Shown here: positions 42,799-52,141 of the stretch, one piece after another | How the letters are laid out: the number at the start of each line of letters is the position of its first letter | How positions within the stretch are numbered: the first letter of the stretch is position 1 | NCBI GenBank assembly: GCA_963810615.1 | Contig: CAWEOA010000008.1 | Location: 248,001-312,000 of the forward strand | Source of the DNA: JARRQJ01 sp963810615 | GTDB taxonomy: Bacteria > Pseudomonadota > Gammaproteobacteria > DRLM01 | Length of the DNA stretch: 64,000 nucleotides | Direction: 5' to 3' | Made by a program: the position numbers and the translations under genes | Notes under the pieces: model-generated | Databases searched by the model: none | What the model was told of the DNA's origin: nothing | The model's input: only the letters and a program-made list of their open reading frames with translations

Positions 42799-43506
42799 TC
42801 AGGCGGGCACGGCGATCTTTTTGACGTGCAGCCCGCATTCCTTGCTTTCCGGGTTTTCCCACCACCAGCGACCGGCGCGGATGTCTTCGCCCACGCTGAT
42901 GGCGCGGGTGCAGGGGGCGCAGCCGATACTGGGATAGTGCTGGTCGTGCAGGGCGTTGTAGGGCACTTCGAAGTGGTGGATGTAATCCCAGACATCCTGG
43001 TGCGTCCAGTCGATCAGGGGATTGAATTTCTGCATGCCGTTGCCTTCGTCCCATTCCTTGACGCTGAGATCGGTGCGGGTCGGGGCCTGTTCGCGCCGCA
43101 AACCGGTTATCCACGCCTTCTTGCCTTGCAGGGCGCGTTTGAGCGGTTCCACCTTGCGGATGTAGCAGCAACGCTTGCGTAACTCCACGCTTTCATAAAA
43201 TCCGTTGGGGCCGTGCTCTCGCAAATATTGTTCTACGGGTTGATGTTCGGGGAAATAGGGGATGATGCGCTGGCCATATCGCTGCAAGGTCTCTTGCATC
43301 AGCTGATAGGTCTCTGCGGGGAGGCGCCCGGTATCCAGAGTGAAGATCTCGATGTCCGGCGCATGCCGGCAAATCAGATCGGTGAGTATTATGTCCTCGG
43401 CGCCGAAGCTGTTGGCGAAGGCCGCCGGAGAGTAGTCTTGGCCGATACCGAGCAGCAAGGCCCGGGCGGCCTCGATCTTTTGCTGTAGTTCTGGGGTCAA
43501 ACTCAT
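42799..43506 (-). CDS. cysH: Adenylyl-sulfate (APS) reductase, CysH family
   Basis: The 235-residue protein has FGAEDIILTDLI and TLDTGRLPAETY of the PAPS/APS reductase fold and the catalytic Cys224 in ECGLH. It also has the extra cysteines Cys113-Cys114 (KRCCYIRK) and Cys196/Cys199 (GCAPC), which hold the [4Fe-4S] cluster of assimilatory APS reductases. It therefore probably reduces APS rather than PAPS to sulfite, using thioredoxin. It closes the minus-strand operon with the siroheme reductase and is next to cysB, its likely regulator. Confidence 0.94.
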   Translation of the reverse strand: MSLTPELQQKIEAARALLLGIGQDYSPAAFANSFGAEDIILTDLICRHAPDIEIFTLDTGRLPAETYQLMQETLQRYGQRIIPYFPEHQPVEQYLREHGPNGFYESVELRKRCCYIRKVEPLKRALQGKKAWITGLRREQAPTRTDLSVKEWDEGNGMQKFNPLIDWTHQDVWDYIHHFEVPYNALHDQHYPSIGCAPCTRAISVGEDIRAGRWWWENPESKECGLHVKKIAVPA

Positions 43507-43528
43507 CGTTGATGCTCCTTGAAACGGT

Positions 43529-43765
43529 CTATAGGGATTTATGAATCTTCACCAAGGCCTGTTCACCTTGCGCTTCGACACTCACGTCGCCATAGCCTTG
43601 CTTATAGAGGCGTGATGCGAGCCAATCGGCATCGCGCAACGAGCGCAGCTTCATGCGTAATATCCCGCCGCCCTCGCTTTGTCGCAGCAACAGCAGGGCG
43701 AGGATGTAGCCGGCGATGTGACGGTACTCGGTGAGATCCAGTAAAGTGTCGGGGGAATCGATCAT
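43529..43765 (-). CDS. Small protein between sulfite reductase and cysH
   Basis: A 78-residue soluble protein with LTEYRHIAGYILALLLLRQSEGG and a C-terminal alpha/beta segment ending in QALVKIHKSL. No family is recognised with certainty. The gene lies 17 bp after the reductase gene and 22 bp before cysH, so it is surely in the operon and may assist sulfur reduction. It has no Cys residues, which rules out a sulfur carrier role. Confidence 0.7.
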   Translation of the reverse strand: MIDSPDTLLDLTEYRHIAGYILALLLLRQSEGGGILRMKLRSLRDADWLASRLYKQGYGDVSVEAQGEQALVKIHKSL

Positions 43766-43782
43766 GGTTATCTCCCTGTCGG

Positions 43783-46095
43783 TTAACCGGCTATACCGGC
43801 TTCCGCCGTCTTGCGGACCTTGATGCGCGTGGCGGTGCCATGTTCCTGGACGCTGAGGATCTCGTGTCCGTCGCTCTTCAGGCTGGAGGAGACCTGCTGC
43901 GAGGGATCGCCGGACACGAACAGAAAGTCCACTTCATCGCCGCCCTTGAATTTGCGCAATTCGTTGCGGGCTTTGATGTAATGCAAGGGGCAACCGTAGG
44001 CGGTGAGGTCGATGATGGGCGCGCCGCCGTAACCCTTCTTGCCTTGACGCTTGATGGGGGGCAGGGAGGCGGAAAGATCCAGCTGTTTGTCGATGCCCTG
44101 ACAGGCCTCGGCGGCATCCAGCATCCATTCGTCCATGCGTTCCGACAGGCCCTTCAAGACGGGATCCTCAAAGGCCTGCTTCTGCTCGGCCAGCCCCGCC
44201 TGGAATTCGGCCAGGCGCGGTCCCAGGGTGGAGCTGGATAGCGCCTCGGTGAGCTGCATGGTGATCGCGGCGAGATCGCTGCCGGCGTCGCGCCCCGCCA
44301 GAAACAGCACCGACTGTCCCACCAGGCGCAGCATCTGTTCGGCGCATTCGATGGCATCTTCGGGTTGGCGCTGCAGCCGGAAGGCATCGCGATAGGTCCG
44401 CTCGTGGGCCGCCTCGGAGAAGTTGGACGCCACTAGGCTCTGGGCCGCGCCGGCGCATTCGCCGCCGCCCAATTGCAGGACCTTGAACTGTTCCGCCTCG
44501 CCGTGATCGCGCAGCAATGACGTCACTTCCTTCGGGGCGACCAGCTTGAGTTCGGCGAGCAGCTCGGTGAAATAGTCCGCACCGCGCCGCCGCGACCAGT
44601 GGAAGAAGCTTTCACCGTCGCTGCGATCTTCGGCGTAGCTCTGTTCGACGAGTTGTACCGCCTGTTCGATGCGCGCCACCGGAATGGACGGGCCCTTGAA
44701 GGCGATGGCGCCGTCACCGCGGCCGTCACCGCCGAAATACATCTGGTAGTGGGGGATCAGTTTGCCGTGCAGACGCTTGCCTTCGCCGTAGATGCCGATG
44801 TCGCCGGTCTCCGGTTGGGCGCAGCCGTTTTGGCAGCCGCTGGCGCGGATCCGCAGGTCGAGGGAGCCGCCACCCAATTTCATACCGATGGCCTTGGAGG
44901 AGGTAATGCCGAGGCGGCAGGTGGAGGTGCCGGGGCAGGCGACCACATTGTCACCCGCCTGGGGTTCGCTCAAGCCGACCGCGTCCAGCGCGGCTCGGAG
45001 GCGCGGAATGGCGGCCTCGCTCACCCCCGTCACCATCAGGCTCTGGTCCTGGGTGGTGCGCACATCGTCCAATCCTTCCTGTTTCATGACGGCGGCGATG
45101 GCGCGCAGCTGCGGCGCGGTGATATCGCCTATGGGTAATTTGATGGGGAAGATGTGCAGTCCCGTTTGCTTCTGGGTGATGATCCGCCGCGGTGCGCCGG
45201 GGAAGGGTGTCTCGGCATGGTCAGCGCCCGGAGCCCACTCGCCTTGGGGGTGGGCGTAATCCGCATAGGCGACCTTGGTGCGCGCCAGTTCTTCCCGGTA
45301 TTTCTCGATGAAAACTTCGGGGCCGAACTTGTCCACCAGGAACTTGATACGGGCACGGGCGCGGCGCTTGCGATCGGAATACTTGTTGTGCAGGGTGATG
45401 ATCGCCTCCATGGAGGCCAGCAGATCCTTTTCCTCGACGAATTCCTCCACGGTCAGGGCGTGATGGGGCTTGTGGCCCAGGCCGCCGCCGGCCATGATTT
45501 TGAAACCGAAGCGGCCATCGCGCTGCACCGCCACCACGCCGATGTCATGGATCATGCCCTGGGCGCAGTCGCTCTCGCAGCCGGAGAAGCTGATCTTGAA
45601 CTTGCGCGGCATCTGCTGGGTGAGCGGATAACGCAGGAAGCGTTCGGTGGTGCCGATCATGTGCGTGGTGATGTCGGTATGTTCGCGAGGGCAGACCCCG
45701 GCCAGCGGACAGGCGGAGATATTACGCACGGTGTTATTGCACGCCTCGCGGGTGGTGAGGCCGGCGTCCCCAAGCCTGCGCATCACCGCGGCGGTGTCCT
45801 GGGTGGGAACGTAATGGAGCTGGAACGACTGGCGGGTGGTGACGTGGGCCACGTCGATCTGCGCGAATTCTTCCACGCAGGCGGCGATGACCTCGAGATG
45901 ATCGGGGTTCAGGCGGCCGCCGGGCGCCTTGATGCGCACCATATGCACACCGTCCTGGCGCTGGCCGTAGATTCCGTGCTGAAGGCGGAACGACATGAAG
46001 CGTTCCCCGTCCATCTCCCCGTTGAGGAAGGCGCGCACGCCTTCCGCGTAGCGATCGATTTCCTCGATATTGACCAGATTATTTATAGCACTCAT
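43783..46095 (-). CDS. Nitrite/sulfite reductase hemoprotein fused to a TusA-like domain
   Basis: The 770-residue protein has two ferredoxin-like/siroheme repeats. The [4Fe-4S]-siroheme cysteines are Cys387, Cys393 (CPGTSTC), Cys421 and Cys425 (GCQNGC), and the first repeat has a partner core at 120-180. This is the single-subunit, ferredoxin- or NADPH-partnered sulfite (or nitrite) reductase type. After a helical linker (about 540-690) comes a TusA-like domain (694-765, DLTAYGCPLHYIKARNELRK, Cys702). Operon position with cysH supports sulfite as substrate. The fusion may pass sulfur to a carrier, which is inference. Confidence 0.92.
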   Translation of the reverse strand: MSAINNLVNIEEIDRYAEGVRAFLNGEMDGERFMSFRLQHGIYGQRQDGVHMVRIKAPGGRLNPDHLEVIAACVEEFAQIDVAHVTTRQSFQLHYVPTQDTAAVMRRLGDAGLTTREACNNTVRNISACPLAGVCPREHTDITTHMIGTTERFLRYPLTQQMPRKFKISFSGCESDCAQGMIHDIGVVAVQRDGRFGFKIMAGGGLGHKPHHALTVEEFVEEKDLLASMEAIITLHNKYSDRKRRARARIKFLVDKFGPEVFIEKYREELARTKVAYADYAHPQGEWAPGADHAETPFPGAPRRIITQKQTGLHIFPIKLPIGDITAPQLRAIAAVMKQEGLDDVRTTQDQSLMVTGVSEAAIPRLRAALDAVGLSEPQAGDNVVACPGTSTCRLGITSSKAIGMKLGGGSLDLRIRASGCQNGCAQPETGDIGIYGEGKRLHGKLIPHYQMYFGGDGRGDGAIAFKGPSIPVARIEQAVQLVEQSYAEDRSDGESFFHWSRRRGADYFTELLAELKLVAPKEVTSLLRDHGEAEQFKVLQLGGGECAGAAQSLVASNFSEAAHERTYRDAFRLQRQPEDAIECAEQMLRLVGQSVLFLAGRDAGSDLAAITMQLTEALSSSTLGPRLAEFQAGLAEQKQAFEDPVLKGLSERMDEWMLDAAEACQGIDKQLDLSASLPPIKRQGKKGYGGAPIIDLTAYGCPLHYIKARNELRKFKGGDEVDFLFVSGDPSQQVSSSLKSDGHEILSVQEHGTATRIKVRKTAEAGIAG

Positions 46096-46138
46096 CTCGC
46101 AACTTACTCCTGAACCGTTTAATACACTGCACGCTTGT

Positions 46139-46918
46139 TTACCACATAAATTTCACGCCGATGAGCATGAGCATGCTCGCCAGTATCGGACGCATGATTT
46201 TTTCCGGCACCTTGGTGCTGAGATGGCTGCCCAGGTAGATGCCCGGCAATGATCCCAGCAGTAAGCTGCCCAATAGCACAAAATCCACGGTCCCCATTTG
46301 CAGATGACCCAAGCCAGCCACGGCGGTCAGGGGCACCGCATGGGCGATGTCCGTGCCGATGATCCGCGCCGTCGGCAGGCTGGGATAGAGAAAGAACAGC
46401 ATCGCCGCTCCCAGCGCCCCGGCGCCGACCGAGGTCATGGTGACCAACACTCCCAGCACGACCCCCATCAATACCGTCGCCACACTACGCCAACGGATCC
46501 AGGTGGGAAAGACGTTGTTGCTGAGGTGCCGTCCGACTTGTTGAAACTCCTTTTTGAACAACAGGGCGACGGAAGTCAGGATCAAGGCGGTCCCCAGCAG
46601 GGTGGTGATGATAACGTTGATGTCCTCCTTATGCGCGACTACCGAGTGCAGCACGCCGCTGGTCAGCAGTGAGGCGGGGATGCTGCCCGCGGTCAGCAAA
46701 CCGACTATGCGCCACTCAATGGTTTTGCGCCGGTTATGCGCCCAAACGCCGCCCGACTTGGTAATGGCGGCAAATAACAGATCCGTGCCCACCGCATTCA
46801 CCGGCGGTATCCCGAACAGAAATACCAGGAGAGGCGTCATGAGCGACCCTCCTCCGACGCCGGTCAAACCGACCAGAAATCCTACAAGCAATCCTGATAG
46901 TGTGTATGCCCAATCCAC
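46139..46918 (-). CDS. TauE/SafE family sulfite/sulfonate exporter-type protein
   Basis: The 259-residue membrane protein has about eight helices and the TauE/SafE double motif: GLTGVGGGSLMTPLLVFLFGIPPVNAVGTDLL (about 18-49) and the repeat SVGAGALGAAMLFFLYPSLPTARIIGTDIAHA (about 163-194). Family members move sulfite, sulfoacetate or similar anions across the inner membrane. It is first in the operon with the siroheme reductase and cysH, so sulfate or sulfite transport is the likely role. Confidence 0.9.
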   Translation of the reverse strand: MDWAYTLSGLLVGFLVGLTGVGGGSLMTPLLVFLFGIPPVNAVGTDLLFAAITKSGGVWAHNRRKTIEWRIVGLLTAGSIPASLLTSGVLHSVVAHKEDINVIITTLLGTALILTSVALLFKKEFQQVGRHLSNNVFPTWIRWRSVATVLMGVVLGVLVTMTSVGAGALGAAMLFFLYPSLPTARIIGTDIAHAVPLTAVAGLGHLQMGTVDFVLLGSLLLGSLPGIYLGSHLSTKVPEKIMRPILASMLMLIGVKFMW

Positions 46919-47080
46919 CGTGTGGCTTTCTCTCGCTAGGAACAGTACTGCTCAAGCATGTGGAGGATCACCGTACATTTCCCGCGCCTGGTGACGGTTG
47001 CGATACTTTAGCAAGGCTTGAATATCATAAAAAATAATATTATCTTCTATTTTTAGCTCTAAAATTTATATAAGAATCCA
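46919..47080. promoter_or_regulatory. Divergent regulatory region between tauE/safE-sir-cysH and cysB
   Basis: 162 bp separate the sulfur operon and the cysB gene. The cysB-proximal half (47020-47075) is very AT-rich with TTTTTAGCTCTAAAATTTAT. CysB binding here is likely from the gene arrangement, but CysB sites are too degenerate to define. Confidence 0.45.
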
Positions 47081-48001
47081 ATGAAGCTGCAACAACTACG
47101 TTTTGTCCGGGAAGTGGTGCGTACGGGATTCAATGTTTCAGTCGCCGCCGAGGCACTGCACACCGCCCAGCCAGGGGTCAGCAATCAAATCCAGTTGTTG
47201 GAGCAGGAGCTTAATGTCCTGATCTTTGAGCGTAAAGGTAAGCGCTTGATCGGTTTGACCAAGCCCGGCCAAGTCATCGTCGCCATGATCGAACGGGTAT
47301 TGGGTGAAGTGGAAAACATCAAGCAGGTAGGTGATGAGTTTTCCAATGAGACCGGCGGTACCTTATCCATCGCCACCACCCACACCCAGGCCCGCTATGC
47401 CCTGCCCAGCGTGATCAAGACCTTTACCCAGCGCTTCCCCAAGGTGCGTCTCGACATCCATCAGGGCAATCCCACCCAGGTTTCCGAGATGGCCCTGGCG
47501 GGCGAGGCGGATATCGCCATCGCTACCGAGGCCATTGAGCTGTTCCCCGAGCTGATCATGTTGCCCTGCTATGAGTGGAACCGCTGCGTGGTCGTCCCCC
47601 ACGGCCATCCACTGCTGGAGCAATCGCCGCTGAGCCTGGAGGCCATCGCCCAATTTCCCATCGTGACCTATGATTTTGCCTTCGCCGGTCGTTCCAAGAT
47701 CAACAAGGCCTTCGAGGCGCGGGGCCTGCAGCCCAATGTGGTGCTGACCGCCATCGACTCCGACGTGATCAAGACCTATGTGGAACTGGGTTTGGGAATC
47801 GGGATTCTGGCCAAGATGGCCTACGATCCCAATCGCGACGGGCATTTGGCGATGCTGGATGCGGCACATCTCTTCGAACCCAGCATGACCCGTATCGGCA
47901 TTCGGCGTGGCACCTATCTGCGCGGTTTCGCCTATGCCTTCATCGAATTGTTTGCTCCGCACCTCGATCGCAAGACCGTGGATGCCGCTATGGCGGAGTA
48001 G
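47081..48001 (+). CDS. cysB: CysB-type LysR transcriptional regulator
   Basis: The 306-residue protein has the LysR helix-turn-helix near residues 18-40 (FNVSVAAEALHTAQPGVSNQIQLLEQEL), which is the CysB form of the motif. The ligand-binding domain has the CysB signature TTHTQARYALPSVIKTFTQRFP with Thr/Gln residues that hold sulfate or O-acetylserine. It should activate sulfur-assimilation genes, here the divergent tauE/safE-sir-cysH operon, when sulfur is short. The length is slightly below the 324 residues of E. coli CysB. Confidence 0.94.
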   Translation: MKLQQLRFVREVVRTGFNVSVAAEALHTAQPGVSNQIQLLEQELNVLIFERKGKRLIGLTKPGQVIVAMIERVLGEVENIKQVGDEFSNETGGTLSIATTHTQARYALPSVIKTFTQRFPKVRLDIHQGNPTQVSEMALAGEADIAIATEAIELFPELIMLPCYEWNRCVVVPHGHPLLEQSPLSLEAIAQFPIVTYDFAFAGRSKINKAFEARGLQPNVVLTAIDSDVIKTYVELGLGIGILAKMAYDPNRDGHLAMLDAAHLFEPSMTRIGIRRGTYLRGFAYAFIELFAPHLDRKTVDAAMAE

Positions 48002-48062
48002 CGGCTGCGGCGAGCGGTACGCGTTTCTGGCGATCGAGTGGCGCTAGATCGACATCAGACCA

Positions 48063-50354
48063 TCAGGGGCCGGCGTTTTCCGTGGGTACCGGTTCGGCGT
48101 AACCGCATTCCTTTTGCGGGCAGACCTTCTCCGTGCCGCGCCGTTTGGTGGTCTTGAGGGTGAGGATCGGCCAGTTGCATTGCGGGCAGGGTTCGTTGAG
48201 CGGCTCGTTCCACACGGCGTATTTGCACTCAGGATAAGTGGAGCACGAATAGAATATCTTGCCGTAACGGGATTTGCGTTTCAGCAGGCTGCCTTTGTGG
48301 CATTCCGGACATTCCACTCCGGTGTCCGCGGGCTTTTCCAGCGGTTCGATAAATTTGCAGGTCGGGTAGTTGCTGCAACCGATGAACTTGCCGTAGCGCC
48401 CGTGGCGGATGATCAGCTGCGACGAGCACTGCGGGCAGACGCGACCCTCGATGACCTCCGGGGTCTCGGCCTCCTTGTCGTCGCCGAGACTGCGGGTGTA
48501 ATCGCAATCTGGGAAAGCGCTGCAGCCGACGAAACGGCCGCGGCGGCCGAGGCGGATGCTCAAGGGTTTGCCGCACTTGGGGCAGGCCTCGTCCATGCTT
48601 TCCTGGGTAACGTCCTTGCGTGCCACATTCTGTTCGGTGTCGTCCACCCGTTCCTTGAACGGTTTCCAGAAGGCTTTCAGCAGCGGTACCCATTCCTCTT
48701 CGCCACGCGACACCGCGTCCAGTTCATCTTCCAGTTTGGCGGTGAAGTCGTAGTCCACGTACTGGGTGAAGTAGCCGGTAAGGAATTTATTGACGACTCG
48801 GGCCACGTCGGTGGGAATGAAGCGCCGCTTGTCCATGGTGACGTATTCGCGTGCCTGCAGCGTGGAGATGATGGCGGCATAGGTGGAGGGCCGGCCGATG
48901 CCGTACTCCTCCAATGCCTTCACCAGGCTGGCCTCGCTGTAGCGCGGCGGCGGCTCGGTGAAGTGTTGTTCGGGGCGGATCTTGACCAGATCGATCTTGT
49001 CGCCGACGGCCAATGCCGGCAGCATGCGTTCGTCATCCTCGGCCTTGCTGTCGTCGATGCCTTCCTGATAGACCATGATGAAGCCTGGGTCTACGATGGT
49101 CGAACCGGTGGCGCGGAAAATATTGTCCTCGCCGGCGGCGAGGTCGACGCTCACGGTATTGATGGTGGCGTGGATCATCTGACAGGCCACGGTGCGTTTC
49201 CAGATCAATTCGTAGAGCTTTTGCTGGTCGGCACTGAGATGGGCCTTGACCGACTCCGGGGTCTGTGCGGCGACCGTGGGGCGGATGGCCTCGTGGGCTT
49301 CCTGGGCATTCTTGGACTTGGTCTTGTAGGCGTTGGGTTTGGCGGGGACATTGTCCTTGCCGTAACGTTCGGCGATCAGCGCGCGGATTTCGTCTATGGC
49401 TTCCTGGGCGAGGTTGACCGAGTCGGTACGCATATAGGTGATCAGGCCCACCGTGGTGCCGCCGATGTCTATGCCTTCATAGAGCTGCTGGGCGGTGCGC
49501 ATGGTCTTTTGTGCGGTGAAGCTCAGCTTGCGCGAGGCTTCCTGCTGCAGGGTGGAAGTGGTGAAGGGCGGCGCGGGGTTGCGCTTGCGCTGCTTCTTTT
49601 CCACCTTGCTGACGGTGACCTTGCCCTGGGCGGCCTTTTGCAGCTGCGCCTCGATGTCCTTGGCCTGGTCCGCGGTGGTGACGCTGAATTGGGTGAGCTT
49701 CTTGCCTTCATAGGAATGCAGTTTGGCGGTGAACGCCTCTTTGGCCTTGGCCAGATCTGCTTCGATGGTCCAGTATTCGCGGCTGACGAATTTCTCGATC
49801 TCCAGTTCCCTCTCCACGATCATGCGCAGCGCCGGGCTTTGTACCCGGCCGGCCGACAAGCCGGGGCGGATCTTCTTCCACAGCAAGGGGGAGAGATTGA
49901 AGCCCACCAGATAATCCAGGGCGCGTCGCGCCTGCTGGGCATTGATGAGATCCATGGACATGTCGCGGGGGTTTTCCACCGCTTCCTGAACGGCGCGTTT
50001 GGTGATTTCGTGGAAGACCACCCGCCGCACCGCTTTCTTCTCAAGCAGCTTCTTTTCCTTGAGCAGTTCGCACAAATGCCAGGAGATGGCTTCGCCTTCG
50101 CGATCCGGGTCAGTGGCGAGGTAGAGGGCCTCGGCCTTCTTCATTTCCTTGGCGATAGCGTCGAAGTGCTTTTCGTTTTTCTCTATGGCTTGATACTTCA
50201 TGGCGAAGTCATGTTCGGTATCCACCGCACCCTCTTTGGGCAGCAGGTCGCGCACATGGCCGTAGGAGGCGAGGACGGTGAAGTCCTTCCCCAAGTATTT
50301 CTTGATGGTTTTTGCCTTGGCAGGCGATTCGACGATGACTAAGTTTTTGCTCAT
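48063..50354 (-). CDS. topA: DNA topoisomerase I
   Basis: The 763-residue type IA topoisomerase has the Toprim domain (NLVIVESPAKAKTIKKYLG; TDPDREGEAISWHL) and the active-site Tyr in GLITYMRTDS near residue 310-320. The C-terminal part has four C4 zinc-ribbon modules starting near CPKCGKPLSIRLG, CPQCSSQLIIRHG, CPECHKGSLLKRK and CPQCNWPILTLKT. It relaxes negative supercoils. The start at MSKNLVIVESP (50354) is the family N-terminus. It is convergent with cysB and heads away from smg. Confidence 0.97.
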   Translation of the reverse strand: MSKNLVIVESPAKAKTIKKYLGKDFTVLASYGHVRDLLPKEGAVDTEHDFAMKYQAIEKNEKHFDAIAKEMKKAEALYLATDPDREGEAISWHLCELLKEKKLLEKKAVRRVVFHEITKRAVQEAVENPRDMSMDLINAQQARRALDYLVGFNLSPLLWKKIRPGLSAGRVQSPALRMIVERELEIEKFVSREYWTIEADLAKAKEAFTAKLHSYEGKKLTQFSVTTADQAKDIEAQLQKAAQGKVTVSKVEKKQRKRNPAPPFTTSTLQQEASRKLSFTAQKTMRTAQQLYEGIDIGGTTVGLITYMRTDSVNLAQEAIDEIRALIAERYGKDNVPAKPNAYKTKSKNAQEAHEAIRPTVAAQTPESVKAHLSADQQKLYELIWKRTVACQMIHATINTVSVDLAAGEDNIFRATGSTIVDPGFIMVYQEGIDDSKAEDDERMLPALAVGDKIDLVKIRPEQHFTEPPPRYSEASLVKALEEYGIGRPSTYAAIISTLQAREYVTMDKRRFIPTDVARVVNKFLTGYFTQYVDYDFTAKLEDELDAVSRGEEEWVPLLKAFWKPFKERVDDTEQNVARKDVTQESMDEACPKCGKPLSIRLGRRGRFVGCSAFPDCDYTRSLGDDKEAETPEVIEGRVCPQCSSQLIIRHGRYGKFIGCSNYPTCKFIEPLEKPADTGVECPECHKGSLLKRKSRYGKIFYSCSTYPECKYAVWNEPLNEPCPQCNWPILTLKTTKRRGTEKVCPQKECGYAEPVPTENAGP

Positions 50355-50483
50355 CGCAATATCCAGTTCAATTGATGCTGACGTCACCTTCTTCGTCCCG
50401 GTGAACAAAACCTACACCGGGCGGATGGTTACGTGAGGCAGCGTTTGGTTGTACGGCTGTTATCGCCGCGTCTGCACCTTAGT

Positions 50484-50963
50484 TTAGTGCAGCCATCCGG
50501 CGGTTCCCTCAAAGACGAGGTCCTCCATCCAGGCGAAGGCGGCTTCCTTGCCGGGTTGGTTGAACAGGACCATGAGGATGACCCACTTGAGGTCGGTGAG
50601 ATCGGTTTCGTCCGATTCGAGGGCCATGATGCGGTCGATCACCAACTCACGGCTTAAGGGGTCCAGTACCCCGATCTGCTCGAGAAACATCAGGAATCCC
50701 CGGCATTCCGCATCCAGCCGCTTGTTTTCATCCGGGGTATACACCCGCAGGGCATGGTGGGCGGTGACCGGCAAGGCGGGGCTGTTTTCCCGCATGGCGG
50801 CCAAGCCTTCCAGCCAGGAGAAGGCCTTTTCAATTTCCTGATCGGGGAAGCCGGCCCGCAGTAACTCGGCCTTCAACGAGGCCTGGTCGGCATCGTCATC
50901 GATTTCCCCGCACATGAAGTTTTCCAGCAGGTACATCAATATATCCAACACGTTTTCTTTCAT
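50484..50963 (-). CDS. smg: Smg (DUF494) protein
   Basis: The 159-residue acidic, helical protein begins MKENVLDILMYLLENFM and ends VLFNQPGKEAAFAWMEDLVFE, both typical of the Smg/DUF494 family. Its place between dprA and topA is the conserved one in gammaproteobacteria. The function is not established. It starts 16 bp after the dprA stop. Confidence 0.93.
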   Translation of the reverse strand: MKENVLDILMYLLENFMCGEIDDDADQASLKAELLRAGFPDQEIEKAFSWLEGLAAMRENSPALPVTAHHALRVYTPDENKRLDAECRGFLMFLEQIGVLDPLSRELVIDRIMALESDETDLTDLKWVILMVLFNQPGKEAAFAWMEDLVFEGTAGWLH

Positions 50964-50979
50964 TTCGGCATCTCTTTGC

Positions 50980-52104
50980 TCAGTGAATTCGGGTATACAG
51001 ACCGCCCGGCGCCGACGCTATTTGTCCATGCAATTCGAGTACCACCAGCATGGAGGAAACCTGGTCCGCCGTCAATCCACTGCGTTCCACCAGGGTGTCG
51101 ACGGCGGTCGGTTCGTAGCCTATATGTCGGAGCAGGCTCGTAAATTCCTGGGAGTCAACGGCGACCGCCGCAGTTGCGGCCGCGGGGGTGGCGCGGTCTT
51201 CTTCCCAGGCCGCCAGGGCTCCCAGTTCCTCAAGTACATCATGAGCGGTTTCCACCAATTTAGCCCCCTGGCGGAGCAGGGCATGACAACCGCGTGCCAG
51301 GGGATTATGGATGGAGCCGGGGATGGCAAAGACCTCCCGTCCCTGCTCCGCCGCCAGCCGCGCGGTGATAAGCGAACCGCTTTGTACGGCGGCCTCCACG
51401 ACCAGGGTGCCGAGGCTGAGGGCGCTGATCAGGCGATTGCGGCGGGGGAAATTTTCGGGACGGGGCGGGGTGCCGGGTGGAAATTCAGAAACCAGCGCGC
51501 CGTGTGCCACGATCTCGGTGGCCAGCATGCGGTGACGGGCCGGGTAGACCTGGTCGAGTCCGGTGCCGGTTACCGCCACCGTAAGGCCGTCGGCCGCCAA
51601 GGCGCCGCGGTGCGCGGCGGCATCGATGCCGACCGCCAAACCGCTGGTGATGGTGAAGCCGATATTGGCCAGGTGACGGGCGAATTCGGAAGCGGTTTGT
51701 TCGCCGGAGGCGCTGGGGTTGCGGCTGCCGACTATCGCAAGCTGCCGGGTGGCGAGCGCGCGGGGGTCGCCCTGGATGAACAGCACCGCCGGTGGGTCAG
51801 GGATCTGTTTCAGCAAGGGTGGATACAGTTCGTCCTGCCGGGTGATGGCGTGGTGAAGGGGTTGAGCGAGCCAGGCCAGGTCCTGTTCCACGGCCGCCCA
51901 GTCCGGCTGCCGGATATAGGCCCGCGCCGTTGCGCTAAGACGCCCTGCTTCCTGGAGGGCGGTAAATTCCGCCTCAAACAGGTGTCGCGGCGAACCCCAT
52001 TGCTTCAGTAGGGCCTGGGCTGTGACGGGGCCGACGCCCGGCATGCGTACCAGGGCCAGCCAATAGGGTAACTCGTCGCTGTCAGTCCTTGATCGGGTCA
52101 TCAC
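50980..52104 (-). CDS. dprA: DNA-processing protein DprA
   Basis: The 374-residue protein has the DprA Rossmann fold: AIVGSRNPSASGEQTASEFARHLA (about 124-147), TSGLAVGIDAAAHRGAL, GTGLDQVYPARHR, and SEFPPGTPPRPENFPRRNRLISALS with the DNA-binding Arg residues. A C-terminal winged-helix-like domain follows (about 310-374). DprA loads RecA on incoming single strands during transformation. It is downstream of the LysM gene in the usual order. Confidence 0.95.
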   Translation of the reverse strand: MMTRSRTDSDELPYWLALVRMPGVGPVTAQALLKQWGSPRHLFEAEFTALQEAGRLSATARAYIRQPDWAAVEQDLAWLAQPLHHAITRQDELYPPLLKQIPDPPAVLFIQGDPRALATRQLAIVGSRNPSASGEQTASEFARHLANIGFTITSGLAVGIDAAAHRGALAADGLTVAVTGTGLDQVYPARHRMLATEIVAHGALVSEFPPGTPPRPENFPRRNRLISALSLGTLVVEAAVQSGSLITARLAAEQGREVFAIPGSIHNPLARGCHALLRQGAKLVETAHDVLEELGALAAWEEDRATPAAATAAVAVDSQEFTSLLRHIGYEPTAVDTLVERSGLTADQVSSMLVVLELHGQIASAPGGLYTRIH

Positions 52105-52141
52105 CTCGGCGTATCCATGCCTTGGGTGTAGACTCGGAATA

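Noticed and set aside
48114..50342. 742-codon plus-strand frame opposite topA
   Set aside because: The antisense frame of a GC-rich gene; topA on the minus strand has complete catalytic and zinc motifs.
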